This document shows positions 44,985-57,697 of a stretch of 64,000 nucleotides of DNA, in pieces. The notes under the pieces were generated by a model. The model had not been told where the DNA came from and made no database searches. It saw only the letters and a program-made list of their open reading frames with translations. The position numbers were made by a program, and so were the translations under genes. Each line of letters opens with the position of its first letter. Position 1 is the first letter of the stretch. The DNA is from Bradysia coprophila (taxonomy: Eukaryota > Arthropoda > Insecta > Diptera > Sciaridae): contig NW_023503632.1 of the NCBI RefSeq assembly GCF_014529535.1, positions 620,001 through 684,000 of the forward strand, read 5' to 3'.

Positions 44985-45400
44985 AAATAAATTTGCAATT
45001 GAAACACTAATAAATTTGCTGACAAAAAGCAATAACTTCGAGGTATTAATTTTGCTGTTCGAAGGCATTAAAAGTGCATATTACAAAACAATAAATTTGC
45101 TGACTACAAAGTAATAAATTTGCTGCCAGGGATTTGCTGCAAAAGAATTATTTTTGCTGCTTAAAGTCAGTAATATTGCTGCTCAGAAAGCAATAAATAT
45201 GCTGTTCGAGTTCTAATAAGTTTGCTGAAAATAAGACTAATTTTGCTGATACAAAACACTAAATTTGCTGATAAAAAAGATTAAATTTGCTGCTAAAAAA
45301 AATAAATTTGCAGAAAAAAAGAATAAATTTGCTGATGAAATAAATAATTTTGCTACTAAAAGAATAAATTTGCTGACAACAAAATAGATGCCTTTTAATA
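44985..45400. repeat. Degenerate tandem repeat (aataaatttgctg)
   Basis: The word 'taaatttgctg' or 'taattttgctg' recurs about every 22-30 bases some fifteen times, with variable spacers. It is a decayed satellite. Confidence 0.7.
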
Positions 45401-45487
45401 AATTGTGCTAATTTGATAACAGGCATTTTGCTGGCGTAAGATGTGGTTGTAAAGGGAGTAAAAAACTACCTACTTGATAAATGATAA

Positions 45488-45572
45488 ACTACTTGATAGT
45501 CAACTATCAAATTTGTTGGTCAACTATCAAGTTGTTAGTCAACTATCAAATTTGTTAGTCAACTATCAAGTT
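45488..45572. repeat. Tandem repeat (gtcaactatcaa)
   Basis: Four units of about 22 bp alternate 'atttgttggtcaactatca' and 'gttgttagtcaactatca'. Confidence 0.75.
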
Positions 45573-45980
45573 GTTGGCAAGAGATGTTACACGTTAGAAG
45601 ATGGGCATCGAATGATGAAATTATTCTTCCTACTAGTTTCATGCACGTCGAAAACAAACTTATATGATTTACCCACACTACCAAACAAAATCAAATTTCA
45701 TCAAAGTAATCTTTTTTAATTGAGGCTATGATCAACAGTATAAAATCCCGTTTTTCTTGGATAGCTTCCAGCTCCTTAGTCCTACATAGCCCATCTTCAA
45801 ACTTAGCCTCGAAATTTTAATTTAAAAAAAAAGAATCATCCAAATTGGTTAAAAATTACTCAAGTTATCGTGCCCTCAACGATTTTTTGTTACCCATATT
45901 TAACGTTTTTCATAGCATTTCATACATTTTCAATCACAGTGAACCTTTTTGTTACCCACATTTTTCGGTATTTTCTGGTT

Positions 45981-46738
45981 TAAGACCCTGACTTTCAGTC
46001 AAGGGAATAAGATGGAGTCAGGGGAATCGCCATTTTAGGCGTTGTATGAAGCAACGATCAACGATTAGCAATTTAGCGAAGAAGCGCAGCCTTGTGTTGG
46101 GTAAAATTTAAGTACCCTTGATAAAACTTTTTATCTTTAATTAATCAAAATGCGTTTTAATGCAATTCGTGAACCAGATAAATAAAAATCTCAATTTTTC
46201 GCTAGCTCCGCTCGCGATATAAACTAAGGTCGCTGACCATGATTTGCGGATGCGAAAACCTGATCATGATTTGCTTATTTATGTAAATTTACATGTAAAA
46301 CAAATTATACCGCAAATCACGATTCTCTTGGACTTTGATTTGCGGTATAATTTGTATGACGCTTTAGATACCTCCAAATATCGGTCACTATTGAATTTCA
46401 TATGAAATACCGCAAATCACGGACACCATAACGCAAATTTTGATCCAATTAAAATATTAAACTTAATTAAAGAAATTCTTTAAATATTGATTAATTTTTG
46501 ATTAATTGCGAAGCCAAATGTTCAATCTTCATAATAAAGTTAGTCATTACTCCTGGATGTCAGAGGATTTCAAGCGACCTTATATCTAGTTTACATTGAT
46601 AGTGGCACTTCGTACACTTCGTACACTTCGTACCTGGTGCAAATAGCATCTACCTTTTCGTATATCTTCTAAATTATGAGGAGACACAGTCCTATGAGCC
46701 AATGGGCCTTATTCCCTTGACTGTAAGTCAGGGTCTTA
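45981..46738. mobile_element. 758-bp element with 30-bp inverted ends
   Basis: The ends taagaccctgactttcagtc...aataa and its near-complement at 46709-46738 are inverted. A solitary copy of the same end occurs at 53215-53243. The interior has no coding capacity. Confidence 0.7.
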
Positions 46739-46813
46739 TGCCGGAATATACCCTAAAATGTTTGTCCCAAAGGTTGTATGAAATGTGATGAAAAACGGAA
46801 TTGCTTGTAAACA

Positions 46814-47290
46814 CGATAACTTGAGAGGGATTCTTTTTAAAATCAGAATCTTGAAATCGGATGCATTTTCCATTGGACTTTTTTATATGTGCCTAGATTG
46901 ATATTGGTCCCTAGAACCTAAAACCACTTTCAAAAAAATTCTTCGAAGCTTGTGTGGCTGGTGGAAGGTGATCGAAAACTGAAAACATGCACCTATCTTA
47001 CAAAAATTTCTCCAGTTACACGAGCCGTACAGGGTCGTGTGGGTGTCATTAGTAAGGTAATTGCATGTACTTCTGGGGCAATTAGGGTCTTATTGGGTTT
47101 AAAATTCATCCACACTGAGACATGTGCAGTTGAAGTTTTCAACCGAAAAAAGACTGAAAACTCACACTTTTCTTACAGAAATTTCTCGAGGTACACGAAA
47201 CCAATCTAGGCACATATAAAAAAGTCCACTGGAAAATGCGTCCGATTTCAAGATTCTGTTTTTCAAAAGAATCCCTCTGAGTAATTATCC
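46814..47290. mobile_element. 477-bp foldback element
   Basis: The arms of about 75 bp include 'atcttgaaatcggatgca' at the left and 'tgcgtccgatttcaagat' at the right, with 'atatgtgcctagattg' innermost. Confidence 0.8.
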
Positions 47291-48157
47291 ACCAATTACT
47301 TTTTTTTCTTTAATCGACGCAGAATTCAACTCCTGAGGTCAAGTTCGAGCATGGGCTATGTGGGATTAAGGGTCTGGAAGGTATTCCAGAAAAACAGTAT
47401 TTACAATGAAAAGCCAATCGTCAAACGTATGGAATGCCATTAAAAAACAATCAAACAGAAAACTTTAAGACTCGCACGAGCGAGACGTTTGCGGCCAGAG
47501 CGAAGCGAGGGCCGTAATTCCCACGAGTCGTGATATTTTATTCATGATTGGAGGTTTTGTGAATGTAATCGAGAGATTTCCTTTTCGTACATAAGTGTAA
47601 GAGAAGAACAACATATAGATAGCTATCGTACTTTTTTATTTTGTACCAAAGTGAAAGAGTCCTCTAATCGTTCTACATTCGCATCACTTACTTCTAATTA
47701 ACGTTAGCAATACGAAGATGAAACAAAATAATAGACACTCATCGTTGTATTTAATTTATGATTTATGGTTGATTGAAATTGAGAATACAAAAAGTACTTT
47801 TCAAAAAAATGCGAAGGTTTTTGTGATGCTTAGGTGATTTGTGATGGCATCGGAGAATCTGGCACACAGTGCAAAAAGAACGTGCTCTTGAACTACGTAA
47901 AAGGTGAGTTCACACGTCATCGAATTAATGACTCCTTTCACGTTGGTATCGAGAAATGTAGTTGAAAAATGCGTTATTTTAGCACCGTGTGCTAGATTAC
48001 CCCACGAAGGTTGATTGAAATTGAGAATGATAAAAGTACGTTTCCAAAGAATTTGGACTCAGGCGAAGGCTTTCGTGATGCTTCGGTGATCTGTGATGCT
48101 TCGGAAGTTTAACAAAGAAAAATAAAATGTATTTAAAAAAAATATATTCATAAAATT

Positions 48158-48205
48158 GTCAGTCAAGGGACCCGATCTGCCCAAAAGGTGGGACCTAGTT
48201 CGAAA
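48158..48205 (+). repeat. Inverted-end-like repeat, left partner
   Basis: 'gtcagtcaagggacccgat' plus 'ctgcccaaaaggtgggacct' is, in reverse complement, close to 51546-51590. The pair would bound 3.4 kb. Confidence 0.45.
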
Positions 48206-48277
48206 CAGGCGCTCGAAAAGATTGCCCACTTTGGATTTTTTCCCGGAGGCATTTTTGAGCCAGTCCGGCACGGTTTT

Positions 48278-49508
48278 TTAGACCCGTACGAAGTACTGGG
48301 GTCTTATAGGTTTACGCATACGTTTCTAACACGTCGAATTGGACTCCCTGAGTAAGGGGAAACCTATTGTGGTTGTCTAGAGATGCCAAATCAGTGAAAA
48401 AAAAATGTCCGTCTGTTCGTCTGTCCGTCTGTCTGCACGATAACTTGAGTAAAACGCATCCGATTTTGAAAATTCCTTTTTTTCCCGTTTGGTAATGTCA
48501 AAAGACAGGCTAAGTTCGAAGATGAGTGATTTTGGATCGACCCCTCCCGAGCTGTGGCCCAATAAGTGCTTTACGGTTTTTCGAAGATATCTCCGGACAT
48601 TTAAACGTTAAACTTGTAAGTGATACGTCAAATAAAAGGTATTGACAATACCGATCGACAAAAAAAAAGTTTATGGAAATCGGATAACCGACTCGTGAGT
48701 TAGACCCCTTGGTGTGAAACAGGCACAGGGCGGCAAGCAGTTTTTGCTTGTAGGTCGGCCAAATTGAACATATTTCGTCCGTTTTAGCTTTATTAGATAG
48801 GTATTGACCGTACCAATCAGGGAAAAAATGTTTATGAAATTATGTTCTCCGGAGCGTGAGCTAGGTCTCTTGAAGTGAGCTCTTATCTGGCTACTCGGAA
48901 GTACAATAAACGTGGTGTATTTTGACAATATATCGAGTAAATTTTGACCGAATTTCATGATTTTTGTTTTGTTTGAAAGGTATTAACGAATGTAAAGCGT
49001 CGGTACTATTTCCGGTCTACTAACAAAATGGCTGCCGGCGGCCATATTGGATTTTATTAAAAGTGATATATCTTGGGAAAAATGGTACTTAGAGAGTTTC
49101 TGTTAACATGGAAATAATTTGTTATGTGTGTGGGGTTTCAGGGATTCCATCCATGGACATCTATATATAACTATATACAGCTATATTGAGCTATATACAG
49201 GCATATAGAGCTATATAATAGCATATATTTATCTGTGAAATGTTTATTTATAGTGAAATATAGTTAAATATAGCGGTATATAGCTGTTTAAATAGGAATT
49301 TATGAAATTTGTCTTCGTACGGGGCTGTCTATATTGCCTCCGGCAATTTATTTGTTGATGATAACAAGGCAAACAGTGGATAATGTAAGTGATTTTAAAG
49401 GGAGAATAGTTTTTCAGCAGAGAAGAAAATGAAGTAAGAGAAATGATGAGTTTCACATTAAAGGCTTTTGATACGAATAGGTGTTTCGTACGGGTCGGCG
49501 TTAGCTAT
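48278..49508. repeat. TIR repeat R1, copy B (uninterrupted)
   Basis: About 1.2 kb bounded by gacccgtacgaagtac and ttcgtacgggtcggcg, inverted relative to copy A. It supplies the empty site for the retrotransposon insertion in copy A (gctattatatagctc near 49215). It contains a gtccgtctgttcgtctgt run and 'cacgataacttgagtaaaa'. Confidence 0.85.
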
Positions 49509-50071
49509 GTTTTTTTTAACCAAATAAATTTTTTGAAAAATGTAAAACGACAGTAATCACTACAAATGAGTTGGCTTTCAATAAAAGATTCTTTGAGAAA
49601 GCTAAGAAGCTTATACAAATTCTGGGAAACCTGTTGACTTTTCTCAGACCTGGTCAGACTGCCACAAACAAAGCGAATTGAAATCTGCCACATGTGTGGC
49701 AGTTATTATCAGCTTACATTTTTCAAAAGGAATTTTAGTGAAAAGATTTCATCGAAAATACAATACGAACGCCCAAATGTAGACTCTAATTTCAACTAGG
49801 TATCCATGCCTCTTAATATGCGAATTGCAACATCTGGTTAAACTTAAAAACGACAAGTACCTATATTGTTAAAGCAAATTCCAACAAATGTTCAGTGTTC
49901 ACCAATGAGAGTCACAAAAGCAACCTAAGGTGGCTCCGTGCTCTGTTGTTAAAGAGTCTGCCTTCTGCTTACTTTGCAAAATGTATTATCAAAATGCTTG
50001 AGAAATAGAGCTTTTCAATACCTAAGGTCATTAGTAGTAGACAACTGTTTCAAGAAATCGGTTGGATTAAT
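49509..50071. other. Intergenic, no gene seen
   Basis: A foldback of about 230 bp is suggested by 'ttgaaaaatgtaa' near 49533 and 'ttacatttttcaa' near 49715. The sequence upstream of the ABCG exon is otherwise featureless. Confidence 0.4.
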
Positions 50072-50189
50072 ATGTCTACGATAAATTGCAAAAAAAGTGA
50101 CAAACATACCAACTTAAAGTATCTGCCACAATGGCCTCCAGTGAGCATAGAATTTCAGGATCTGTCGTATTATGTTCCAGATCCGAGCG
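50072..50189 (+). CDS. First coding exon of an ABCG-type transporter (orphan)
   Basis: ATG 50072 opens 39 codons reading ...LKYLPQWPPVSIEFQDLSYYV..., then PDPSG with a good donor (agcg/GTGAGT). The 'PPVxIEFxDLxYxVPD' wording is typical of the start of insect ABCG (White-family) half-transporters, just before the nucleotide-binding domain. None of the later exons (Walker A, signature, membrane helices) is visible downstream in the window. Either a very long intron places them beyond 64 kb, which is unlikely given the viral element, or this is a stranded fragment or pseudogene. The exon leaves in phase 1. Confidence 0.55.
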
Positions 50190-51980
50190 GTGAGTTAACC
50201 ATTTTGTCGTTGAATTTTAAAGTTATGAGTGTAGTAAATACTTGCTTCAAAATTTTAACACGATACATAATGGAGGGATGACTGACGTCCAAACAACGTA
50301 TGAAAATATATTAAACAAAAAACCACTATGCCTCGCGTTATAGCTCTATCTATGAAGTCTTCTTCTATATTATATGAAACAAGGGAGATTGAGAGAGAGA
50401 TACATGTTTTTAGTCAGTTTGACAAATGTTTGAAATCAGAATTAAATTTATTGAAAATACACTTGCCTCAAAATACTTAGCAATATTCATGCGAATCTCT
50501 GTTTCTAGTCGTTTTACACCTTTCAAATTTTAGTATGATCTTAGACGAATGATTCCCTTACTGCTTATACCACGCGTGAGACAAGTGGTTTAATAGATCA
50601 GCTTGAAGGACGTTTGAAATGCCACCCACGTTAAAAAAAAGTCATGTAAATGAATGAACGAACGAAACATTTAACGCAACTTGAGTGAGGTTAAGTCTGA
50701 AAGTACTCGTAACTTGAAGATGATGTATAAGCACGGCAGAGTAAAATAAACTTCACTCTATCGTGTGTATAAGCAGAGGGTGTATTTGTGTGATATATTA
50801 TCAGGTGTGGAACTGTTGGAATGTAAGAAAAACAATCTAAGACATGAATTTCTTGCTAACTATTTTGAGGTGAATGTATGAAACTTCATACTTTTGTCAT
50901 ATACTGTATATTAGGGTCGGTCGATTTTTGAATATTTTCCATCCGAGCTTCTGGACCTAGCTGATCCGACTCAGCAAAGTCTAAAGAAAATTTTAAGACC
51001 AAAAAAAATATTTTCAAAAATGTTCTATGCTTTGCCCAAGACGATTTTTTGAAAATCTTATAGTTTTTCGAGGTATCAACACTGTAAAGGCTTTCTTGTC
51101 TATGCAAAAAAGTGAATTGTTGGTAAAACGGTCTTAGTATAAAATACAGGGTCTACTCTAATAAGCAAACCCAAAAGACACATCCTTGTTGTGACGAAAA
51201 AACTTTTTCCGGGTCAAAAAGTTTCCCAGGTTTCCGATATTTTTATTTGAGAGAGGTTTCTATTTCCGATTTTTCCACAAAATGAGTTTAAATTTTGTCG
51301 CACAATAGCTTATTTTTAAGCTACGCTGATAGGGAACCAAGAAGTAAAAAGATTTTGAGAAAAGTTTTAAATGCGGTCGAGTGATCGCCATGAGAGTGAC
51401 TAAAAATTAGGTTCCTCACTATCCAATGTCCAACGGATACAAAATTTTTATGATGACAGGGTAGTATAATGGATCACAAGATCTGTGTGCATCGATCAAA
51501 AATCATCGTAATATAATTGATTCATAAAATATATCCAAATAACTAGGCCCCACCTCTTGGGTGGGTCAGGTCCCTTGACTGACTTTTTTTTCTTTCTATA
51601 ATTCCAGTCTTAGTTTTCCAGCCAATTTTAAATAAGGTGGTGTTTTTGAGATAACAAAACTAAAGTCACATGAAAAGGTGATGTCTCTTTTATTTAGAAA
51701 ACGGTGATTCACATGCTTCATTTTACTCATATTTATTTAATTTCCTGAAGAAACAAAAAGAGCTATGAGTTGTAGGTCCAGCGAGCGATGTCTTACTCCT
51801 AATATGAGTCTCCTATATAGTCTACTAAAAGCGCTGAACAGGTGGCGCATTTCTTGCCTGTGGAAAAAACTCATGTGAATTACGGCCCTCGCTTCGCTCT
51901 GGCAAAGTTCACACTCGTGCAAACACTTTAGGAACGAAAAAAAATTGTCGTATATTGTCGCAGACCAGTCCAATAAAGTC
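50190..51980. other. Intergenic, no gene seen
   Basis: Repeat-derived in part: 'cctcttgggtgggtcaggtc' at 51551 partners 48158, and a GC-rich 'ggccctcgcttcgctctggc' sits at 51884. No exon is supported. Confidence 0.4.
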
Positions 51981-53113
51981 CAATGTTCGAATTTAACCTC
52001 AGGAATTACGATACTGGTCGAAAACACTTCATATTTTCAAATCTGCAATTTTTGAAGCCTCTGAGAATTACTAGAGTTATCGTGTTATCAAGCAAGCAAG
52101 ATTGTTTTAGACTTCTAGATTGTTCGACCAGAAATCCAGATTCACTTACTCGTCGAATAAGAAATTTTTCTGGAAATCCGTTGCAAAAATGTCGTAACAA
52201 GTTGTGTTTACAATCCCAATTACTCCAACCTCACTACTCCAATATTAACCATCTATTTCGCTACTGGTCGAAATTGATTTTTGAAGCCTCTGAGAATTAC
52301 ACGAGCTATCGGTTTCTCAAGCAAGCAAGCAAGACCAGAAAACCAGAATTTCACTACTCGTCAAATAAGAAATTTTTCTGGAAATCCGTTTCAAAAATTT
52401 CGTGGTATAACAAGTTATCTTTACAATTACTCCAAACTCACTACTCCAGTATGTCATTCTCTGTCAATTAAAACAAAAAATTTGAAAATCGGGTAAAAAT
52501 TACTCAAGTTATCGCGCGGTAACAAGAAAAAGCGTCTGTGTAGAATATCTCCCATCTCGTTGTTCGAATATTATCCATCAGCAAACTCAGCCTCAAGAGT
52601 TTCAATCTTCGTCGATTAAGACAAAATCTTTGAAAATCGGATAAGAATTATGGAAGTTATCGCGGTAACAAGTAAAAAACTCTCTTGAGAATTACTCCCA
52701 ACTCATTACTCCAATATTGCCCATCCACGAACTTAACCTCATGATTTTCATTCTCCGTCGATTAAAACCAAAATTTTGAAAATCGGTAAAGAATTACTCG
52801 AGTTATCGAGTCCACAAGGAAAAGCGTCTGTGAAGAATTTCTCCCATCTCGTTGTTCTAACATTATCCATCTGCAAACTCAACCTAAAGAATTTCAATCT
52901 TCGTCGAATTACACAAAAAATTTGAAAATCTGATAAGAATTACGGAAGTTATCGCGGTAACAAGGAATAAAATTATCTTGAGAATTACTCCCATCTCATT
53001 ACCCCAATATTGCCCATCTACGAACTTAACCTCATGATTTTCATTCTCCATCGATTAAAACCAAAATTTTGCAAATCGGTAAAGAATTACTCGAGTTATC
53101 GAGTCCACAAGTG
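51981..53113. repeat. Tandem modules with the TTACTC-AGTTATCG motif
   Basis: From 52527 two copies of about 293 bp lie head to tail (52527-52820 and 52821-53113). Each is itself two diverged halves ending in 'aaatcgg(a/t)aa...agttatcg'. More diverged copies extend back to about 51981. Open frames here are chance. Confidence 0.75.
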
Positions 53114-56100
53114 TACGGACGTTTTCTGTATTTAACGTTTTTTGCCAATGTAGAGCATTTTGAAAATATCAAAGTGAACTTAGCGTTACGGACATTTAAG
53201 GGTATTTTCTTTCATAAGACCCTGACTTTCAGTCAAGGGAATTAAACCACATAATGTGGAATGTGAGTGAAGAATTGCTGAATGTGGGACATTTGAATAA
53301 TTTTTATTACGTAGACAGAAACTGCCTCTGCACCATTTTTGCAGCGTAAACTGTCCAACTATATTCATTTGAAAATGAAGTATTTTACGTACTTACTCTT
53401 AATTATTTCCACTGTCACCTTGAAAAAGGTATTGCAGGCAATATTCCAAACATTTACAGCGTAAATTTGTAAGTTAAAAAATAGTCTGCTTTCTATTTTA
53501 AAATTTTTCTACAATTTGTTCAATAGTGGAAGAGTGGGTGGTGGGTGATCTGATGTTAATGGTGTATGGGTTTCTCCTAGAGTTCAATAAATGCGTCAGT
53601 AAAGTCTCCTATGATAATCTTGCAAATTCAATGACATTGCTCGTATATTTAATCAGTTCTATGTAAAAAAGTATTTCAATGAAATTTTCTGGTGGTGGAA
53701 AACTGAGCGTATCTCCTAGTCTATGGCACATTATTTAATTTTTTTTTCGCAATTCCGGTCCATAATCATCACCTTTCCATGCATCCATTTAACGTCATTT
53801 TGAAGGTATTTATTTCACTGTATTTCTGGACACAGTGCGATATTAACTTTTTTTCGCACGCAGTGCGATATCAACTTTTTTTTCGCGCGCTAAAGAACCT
53901 ATTACCTTCAACGAAGGCTAAATTTTTATAAATAAAAATCTTGCATTGATCAGAAATCGAACCCCCCGACACCAAATAGTTATATCTACCAAAGTAGGTA
54001 ATGAAGGTATTTTTTCGCACTAGATGTCGATTGTCGATCCGAGGCGAAGCCGTCTTTTGACGAGAAAACTTGAAACCGGAAAGATTTTCCACTTTATAAT
54101 TTCCTGAAACATGTGATTTGCGCCATTTTCCACCCAAATTCCACATAAGGTCTTAAGTTTGCAACTTTACAATTACAGTAGTATTCACCCAGTTTTGACT
54201 GATTCACTGAATTTTGTTCTCTTTCTTCTTCCTCTTATCTGCATCAACAGACAATAAGAGAAACGTCGTCTGCCGTCTGCCGCACTCCATTCCATTGCAC
54301 AGAAAATAGAGCAACGTACCCTAGGGTTCACGTTAACTTAGGATACAGAAAAGACAAATGCTGTTTCGACCTCGGGTATCGATGGCGGTCCCAGGCCAGC
54401 GTGATCTGACCATCCTCAGTTGTATCCATCGATACCCTTCCCAAGACAGCAGCAAACTTTTTCTTTGGACTAGTATTAAAAAATTTGCATAAAACACTTG
54501 CCATCTACTGATGGAAATAGGATACGTTATAGAAAGCTATTTCGAAGATAACCGTATCGTAGCATCAGAAACAAAATCACCGTCGTACAGTGCAAGTAAG
54601 AAGAAAAACCCAAAGTTCCAACAAACATTTTTTACAAAAAACTCCTTTCTACGCATATAGAAACATAGCAGCATATAGACACCTGACTTATAATTTAAGA
54701 GAGATAAACATTTGCTAAAACCTTGTACTCAGGCACACACTTTTGTATAGATTTTTAAATTTAAGTTTACATTGCCGCCCATTAAAATGGCTGAAAGCAC
54801 TAAACGTATAAAATTTCGGCGCGACGAAAATTTAGCAAAAAAAACCTATAATATGAACCTATATACAGTTAGTATATAGCTATATGGACCTATATACGTT
54901 ACTATATAGCTATATGAACCTGTATATAGTAAGTATATAGCTATATAGTTCTATATATTTTTAGTATATAGCTAAACACGGTACGGTTGAACAACTTTTT
55001 TTCGAAAAGTTCGTAAACATGGGGTTTTCTTGTTAAAAATAATTGGGGTGATCCTAACGATTATTTTTCTCCTAAATTTAAAATGTTTTGCACGGGCCTT
55101 CTCGAGAAAGTTGATTTATCTTATAAAAATGAGTCAAAAATGTCCCTTTGTGAAATGTTTTCTACTAGGAAAGCTCTTTAATGTATTTTTTGGTTTTATG
55201 AGCACAATTTTAAGAAGTAGAGACTCAAACCTTTACAACGGTACCTTACACACCATATTCGAACCTATATATATTATATATAGTTCGTATTAGCCATAAA
55301 ACACATTTTTCGAAGAAAATCAAATTTTCGGGTTTTTTCAATTATTTTCGATATTTTGACATTACATTACAGCACAACAGTATAAGAATATGAGAAATTT
55401 TGAAGTTCAATTTCACAATACTGCTCAACTGAACATTAATGTTCAGAAAAACAGTAAGGTAACTGATTGAAAGTTGACTTAGTGGAAAAGTGATCTTAAG
55501 TTGTCCGTGTAAATTTGTATGGAGAAATAGTTATTTGGATCACAAGGGACGAAAGTAAAGAAATTCAACCGTGTGCGAGAGTTGCTGCCCGCGCCGAAGG
55601 CAAAAGAAATGAAAATGTTATTATTATCAACCATCACAACAATCAGACGTAAAAAACAACAACAATAAATGATGGAATTTGTTTATGTACTGTCCGTTTG
55701 ACAAGAGGATCGCCACGGTTCAGCAGGGGGTTTTGAACATTTGTTTTTTACACGTTGGCACACGTGCTCTTGTCAGATTCAAGATTCTTTTTACGAAGGT
55801 TACGCTGATTATACTTTGTGAAAAAGGCCAATACCTTGCAAATATGTCACATCTTGGACAGAATTTGACACTGCAATATCTGCAACATGAAAAAACTAAA
55901 TGTTCGAAACCCCCTGAAACCCCGTGCTTCCACCTACGTAATATACACAAACTAGGTGAGCCAATCTTAATTTATATCCTTTGAATTATTCGTCATCAAT
56001 ATGTATCAACTTTGTATGTTAACATTAATCAGAGCACTGGCGCACGGTTTGTTCAATATTAATCAAAGTAAATATCTTGACAAGATTTGACTTTCGCATT

Positions 56101-56269
56101 ATGTACATCGACTTTCGCATTATGTATTAACCGATATCGATACATAACTTCCATTTTTTTACTTTCGCTTCCCATTTGGGAACCGAAAATTACAATTTTC
56201 GTAGTTCGTGTGATGAAAAAATTATCAGTCAACTCAACATTCAATAAATCGTGATATTACTATGACTTG
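53114..56269. other. Intergenic, repeat-rich
   Basis: Holds a solitary end of the 45981 element (53215-53243), a repeat at 53820-54080 with doubled 'cagtgcgatat(c/t)aac', and the tatag array below. Its minus strand near 53950-54000 reads tRNA-like text with box-B-like 'ggttcgattt'. No gene is seen. Confidence 0.4.
54845..54975. repeat. Tandem 'tatatagctatat' repeat
   Basis: About four units of 36-40 bp containing 'agtatatagctatat' and 'aacctatatac'. Confidence 0.7.
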
Positions 56270-56478
56270 ACTTTTTCATGCTTCGGGGCCGAAAATGAGG
56301 GAAATTTTTCGAATTTTCTCGGGTTTCCGGCCCTCTGCATGAAAACCTCAATGTGCACCTGTTTGGGACGGTTGATTTAAGGCACTTTCGCTTGTAAGCC
56401 TCACTTCGTTCGGCCTACAATCCGTCCGCGAAATTGCCTAAAATCAATCGTCCAAAACAGGTACACAAATAACCATTG
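56270..56478 (+). repeat. Foldback repeat, copy 2 (family at 296-492)
   Basis: Starts at 'tcatgcttcggggccgaaaa' and ends at 'gtccaaaacaggtacacaaa'. The central hairpin is replaced by 'aagcctcacttcgttcggcc', the inverse of the copy-1 loop. Confidence 0.7.
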
Positions 56479-56811
56479 TATAGATAGGACAACTCACGAT
56501 TCAATGTGTTTAAATGTGAAATAGGACCACTCACGATTCATATAGGTCAACTCTGCATTTTTATTAATTCATTAACTTTTTTGGACGAAATCGGCAATAA
56601 TTAATAAAATTTATATTAATTAAGTAAACAAAAGATAAATCTTTAAAATAAAAGTGATTCCATGTAACATAGTTCCAAAATCGCTGAGAAATTCAAGTTC
56701 AAAGTTGAGATTTGTCAAATTAGGTCAACTTTCAATCAGTTACCTTACTATGGAGACGTACGATATTATAAGATCTCTTTGACATAATGTTTGCCGAATA
56801 CAAGTTCTGAG

Positions 56812-56915
56812 TTGGCGCATGAGTAAGGTGGTGGAGAGATTTATCCACAGTGTCTAAAATAAAAGGGACGTCCATGAGCACGGAGGTCATGAGTTCTAGC
56901 CGCAGTGGGCGCCAA
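56812..56915 (+). repeat. tRNA-like segment, possible old SINE
   Basis: ttggcgc at 56812 pairs with gcgccaa at 56909-56915. The phrase 'ggtcatgagttctagccgc' has a box-B-like centre, and a T-run follows directly, as for a Pol III terminator. At 104 nt and without a proper T stem it is not a functional tRNA. Confidence 0.25.
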
Positions 56916-57697
56916 TTTTTTATTTTTTTATTTATTTAATTTAGTTCATCTAATTTAACGTACTAAATAATATAACAATGAAAAATGGTGGATTTTGACT
57001 ATATTTTCTGTACAATTTTTAATTTTGGATCAGGTAATCAACGTTCGCTCAACTGTACATTTATACAACTGTGCTGTAAACATTACTGCTACATTAACAT
57101 AATGTACTTGTCGCGAATTTGTACAGTATATTCGTACAAAGACTATAGCTGAGCTGGACAAGATTTTTTTAGGTGTAGAGACTGTAACCAACGAAAAATA
57201 ATTAAGCAGCCATGTTGAATTGTTGGAAGAGGAAAAACAACTAGAAAGACTGGTATAGGTTAAGCTGTCTGTTAGGAAAACGTTTAGCGGTGTAGTTTTG
57301 AACCGAGGCTGTAAACTTTGGAGAGGTCACGCAGATCGCCATTTTATTAGACACGCGGTACCATACCACTTCTAATGATTTTACGTTCAAAAAAAAATCA
57401 ACACATCCGAACTAGGTATCAGTTTATCGCGAAAATTCACAACACAAACAAAGACTTAGGTATTGCTATTGTATCACCTGCTGAGCAAACAAATATGTAG
57501 ATAATGGTGCAAAGGTATTATTTGTTTACATTTTCAACTGAAAATTAATATTTTCGTCGTATCTGAAAATCGGCGACTTGTTTAAAAAGCAAATGTGACA
57601 GTTCAGTAGATGTGTCGTCTTTTTTGGTACACTTTTTCTATTTTTTTCCCACGATAGAAAATGCGCACGTGTATGTAATAAAAACGTTCACGTGTTT

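Larger units (their letters stand above)
45573..48157. other. Intergenic, repeat-derived
   Basis: Contains the elements at 45981-46738 and 46814-47290, a short foldback at 46303-46352 (ataccgcaaatca and tgatttgcggtat), and a GC-rich hairpin near 47490. The region 47765-48110 carries two diverged copies of 'ggttgattgaaattgagaat'. No gene is seen. Confidence 0.5.

Noticed and set aside
51983-52471. 162-codon plus-strand frame
   Set aside because: Lies in diverged tandem repeats, and similar frames are broken in neighbouring copies.
55679-55984. 101-codon plus-strand frame
   Set aside because: No recognisable domain, no splice or polyA context, and AT-rich repeat surroundings.
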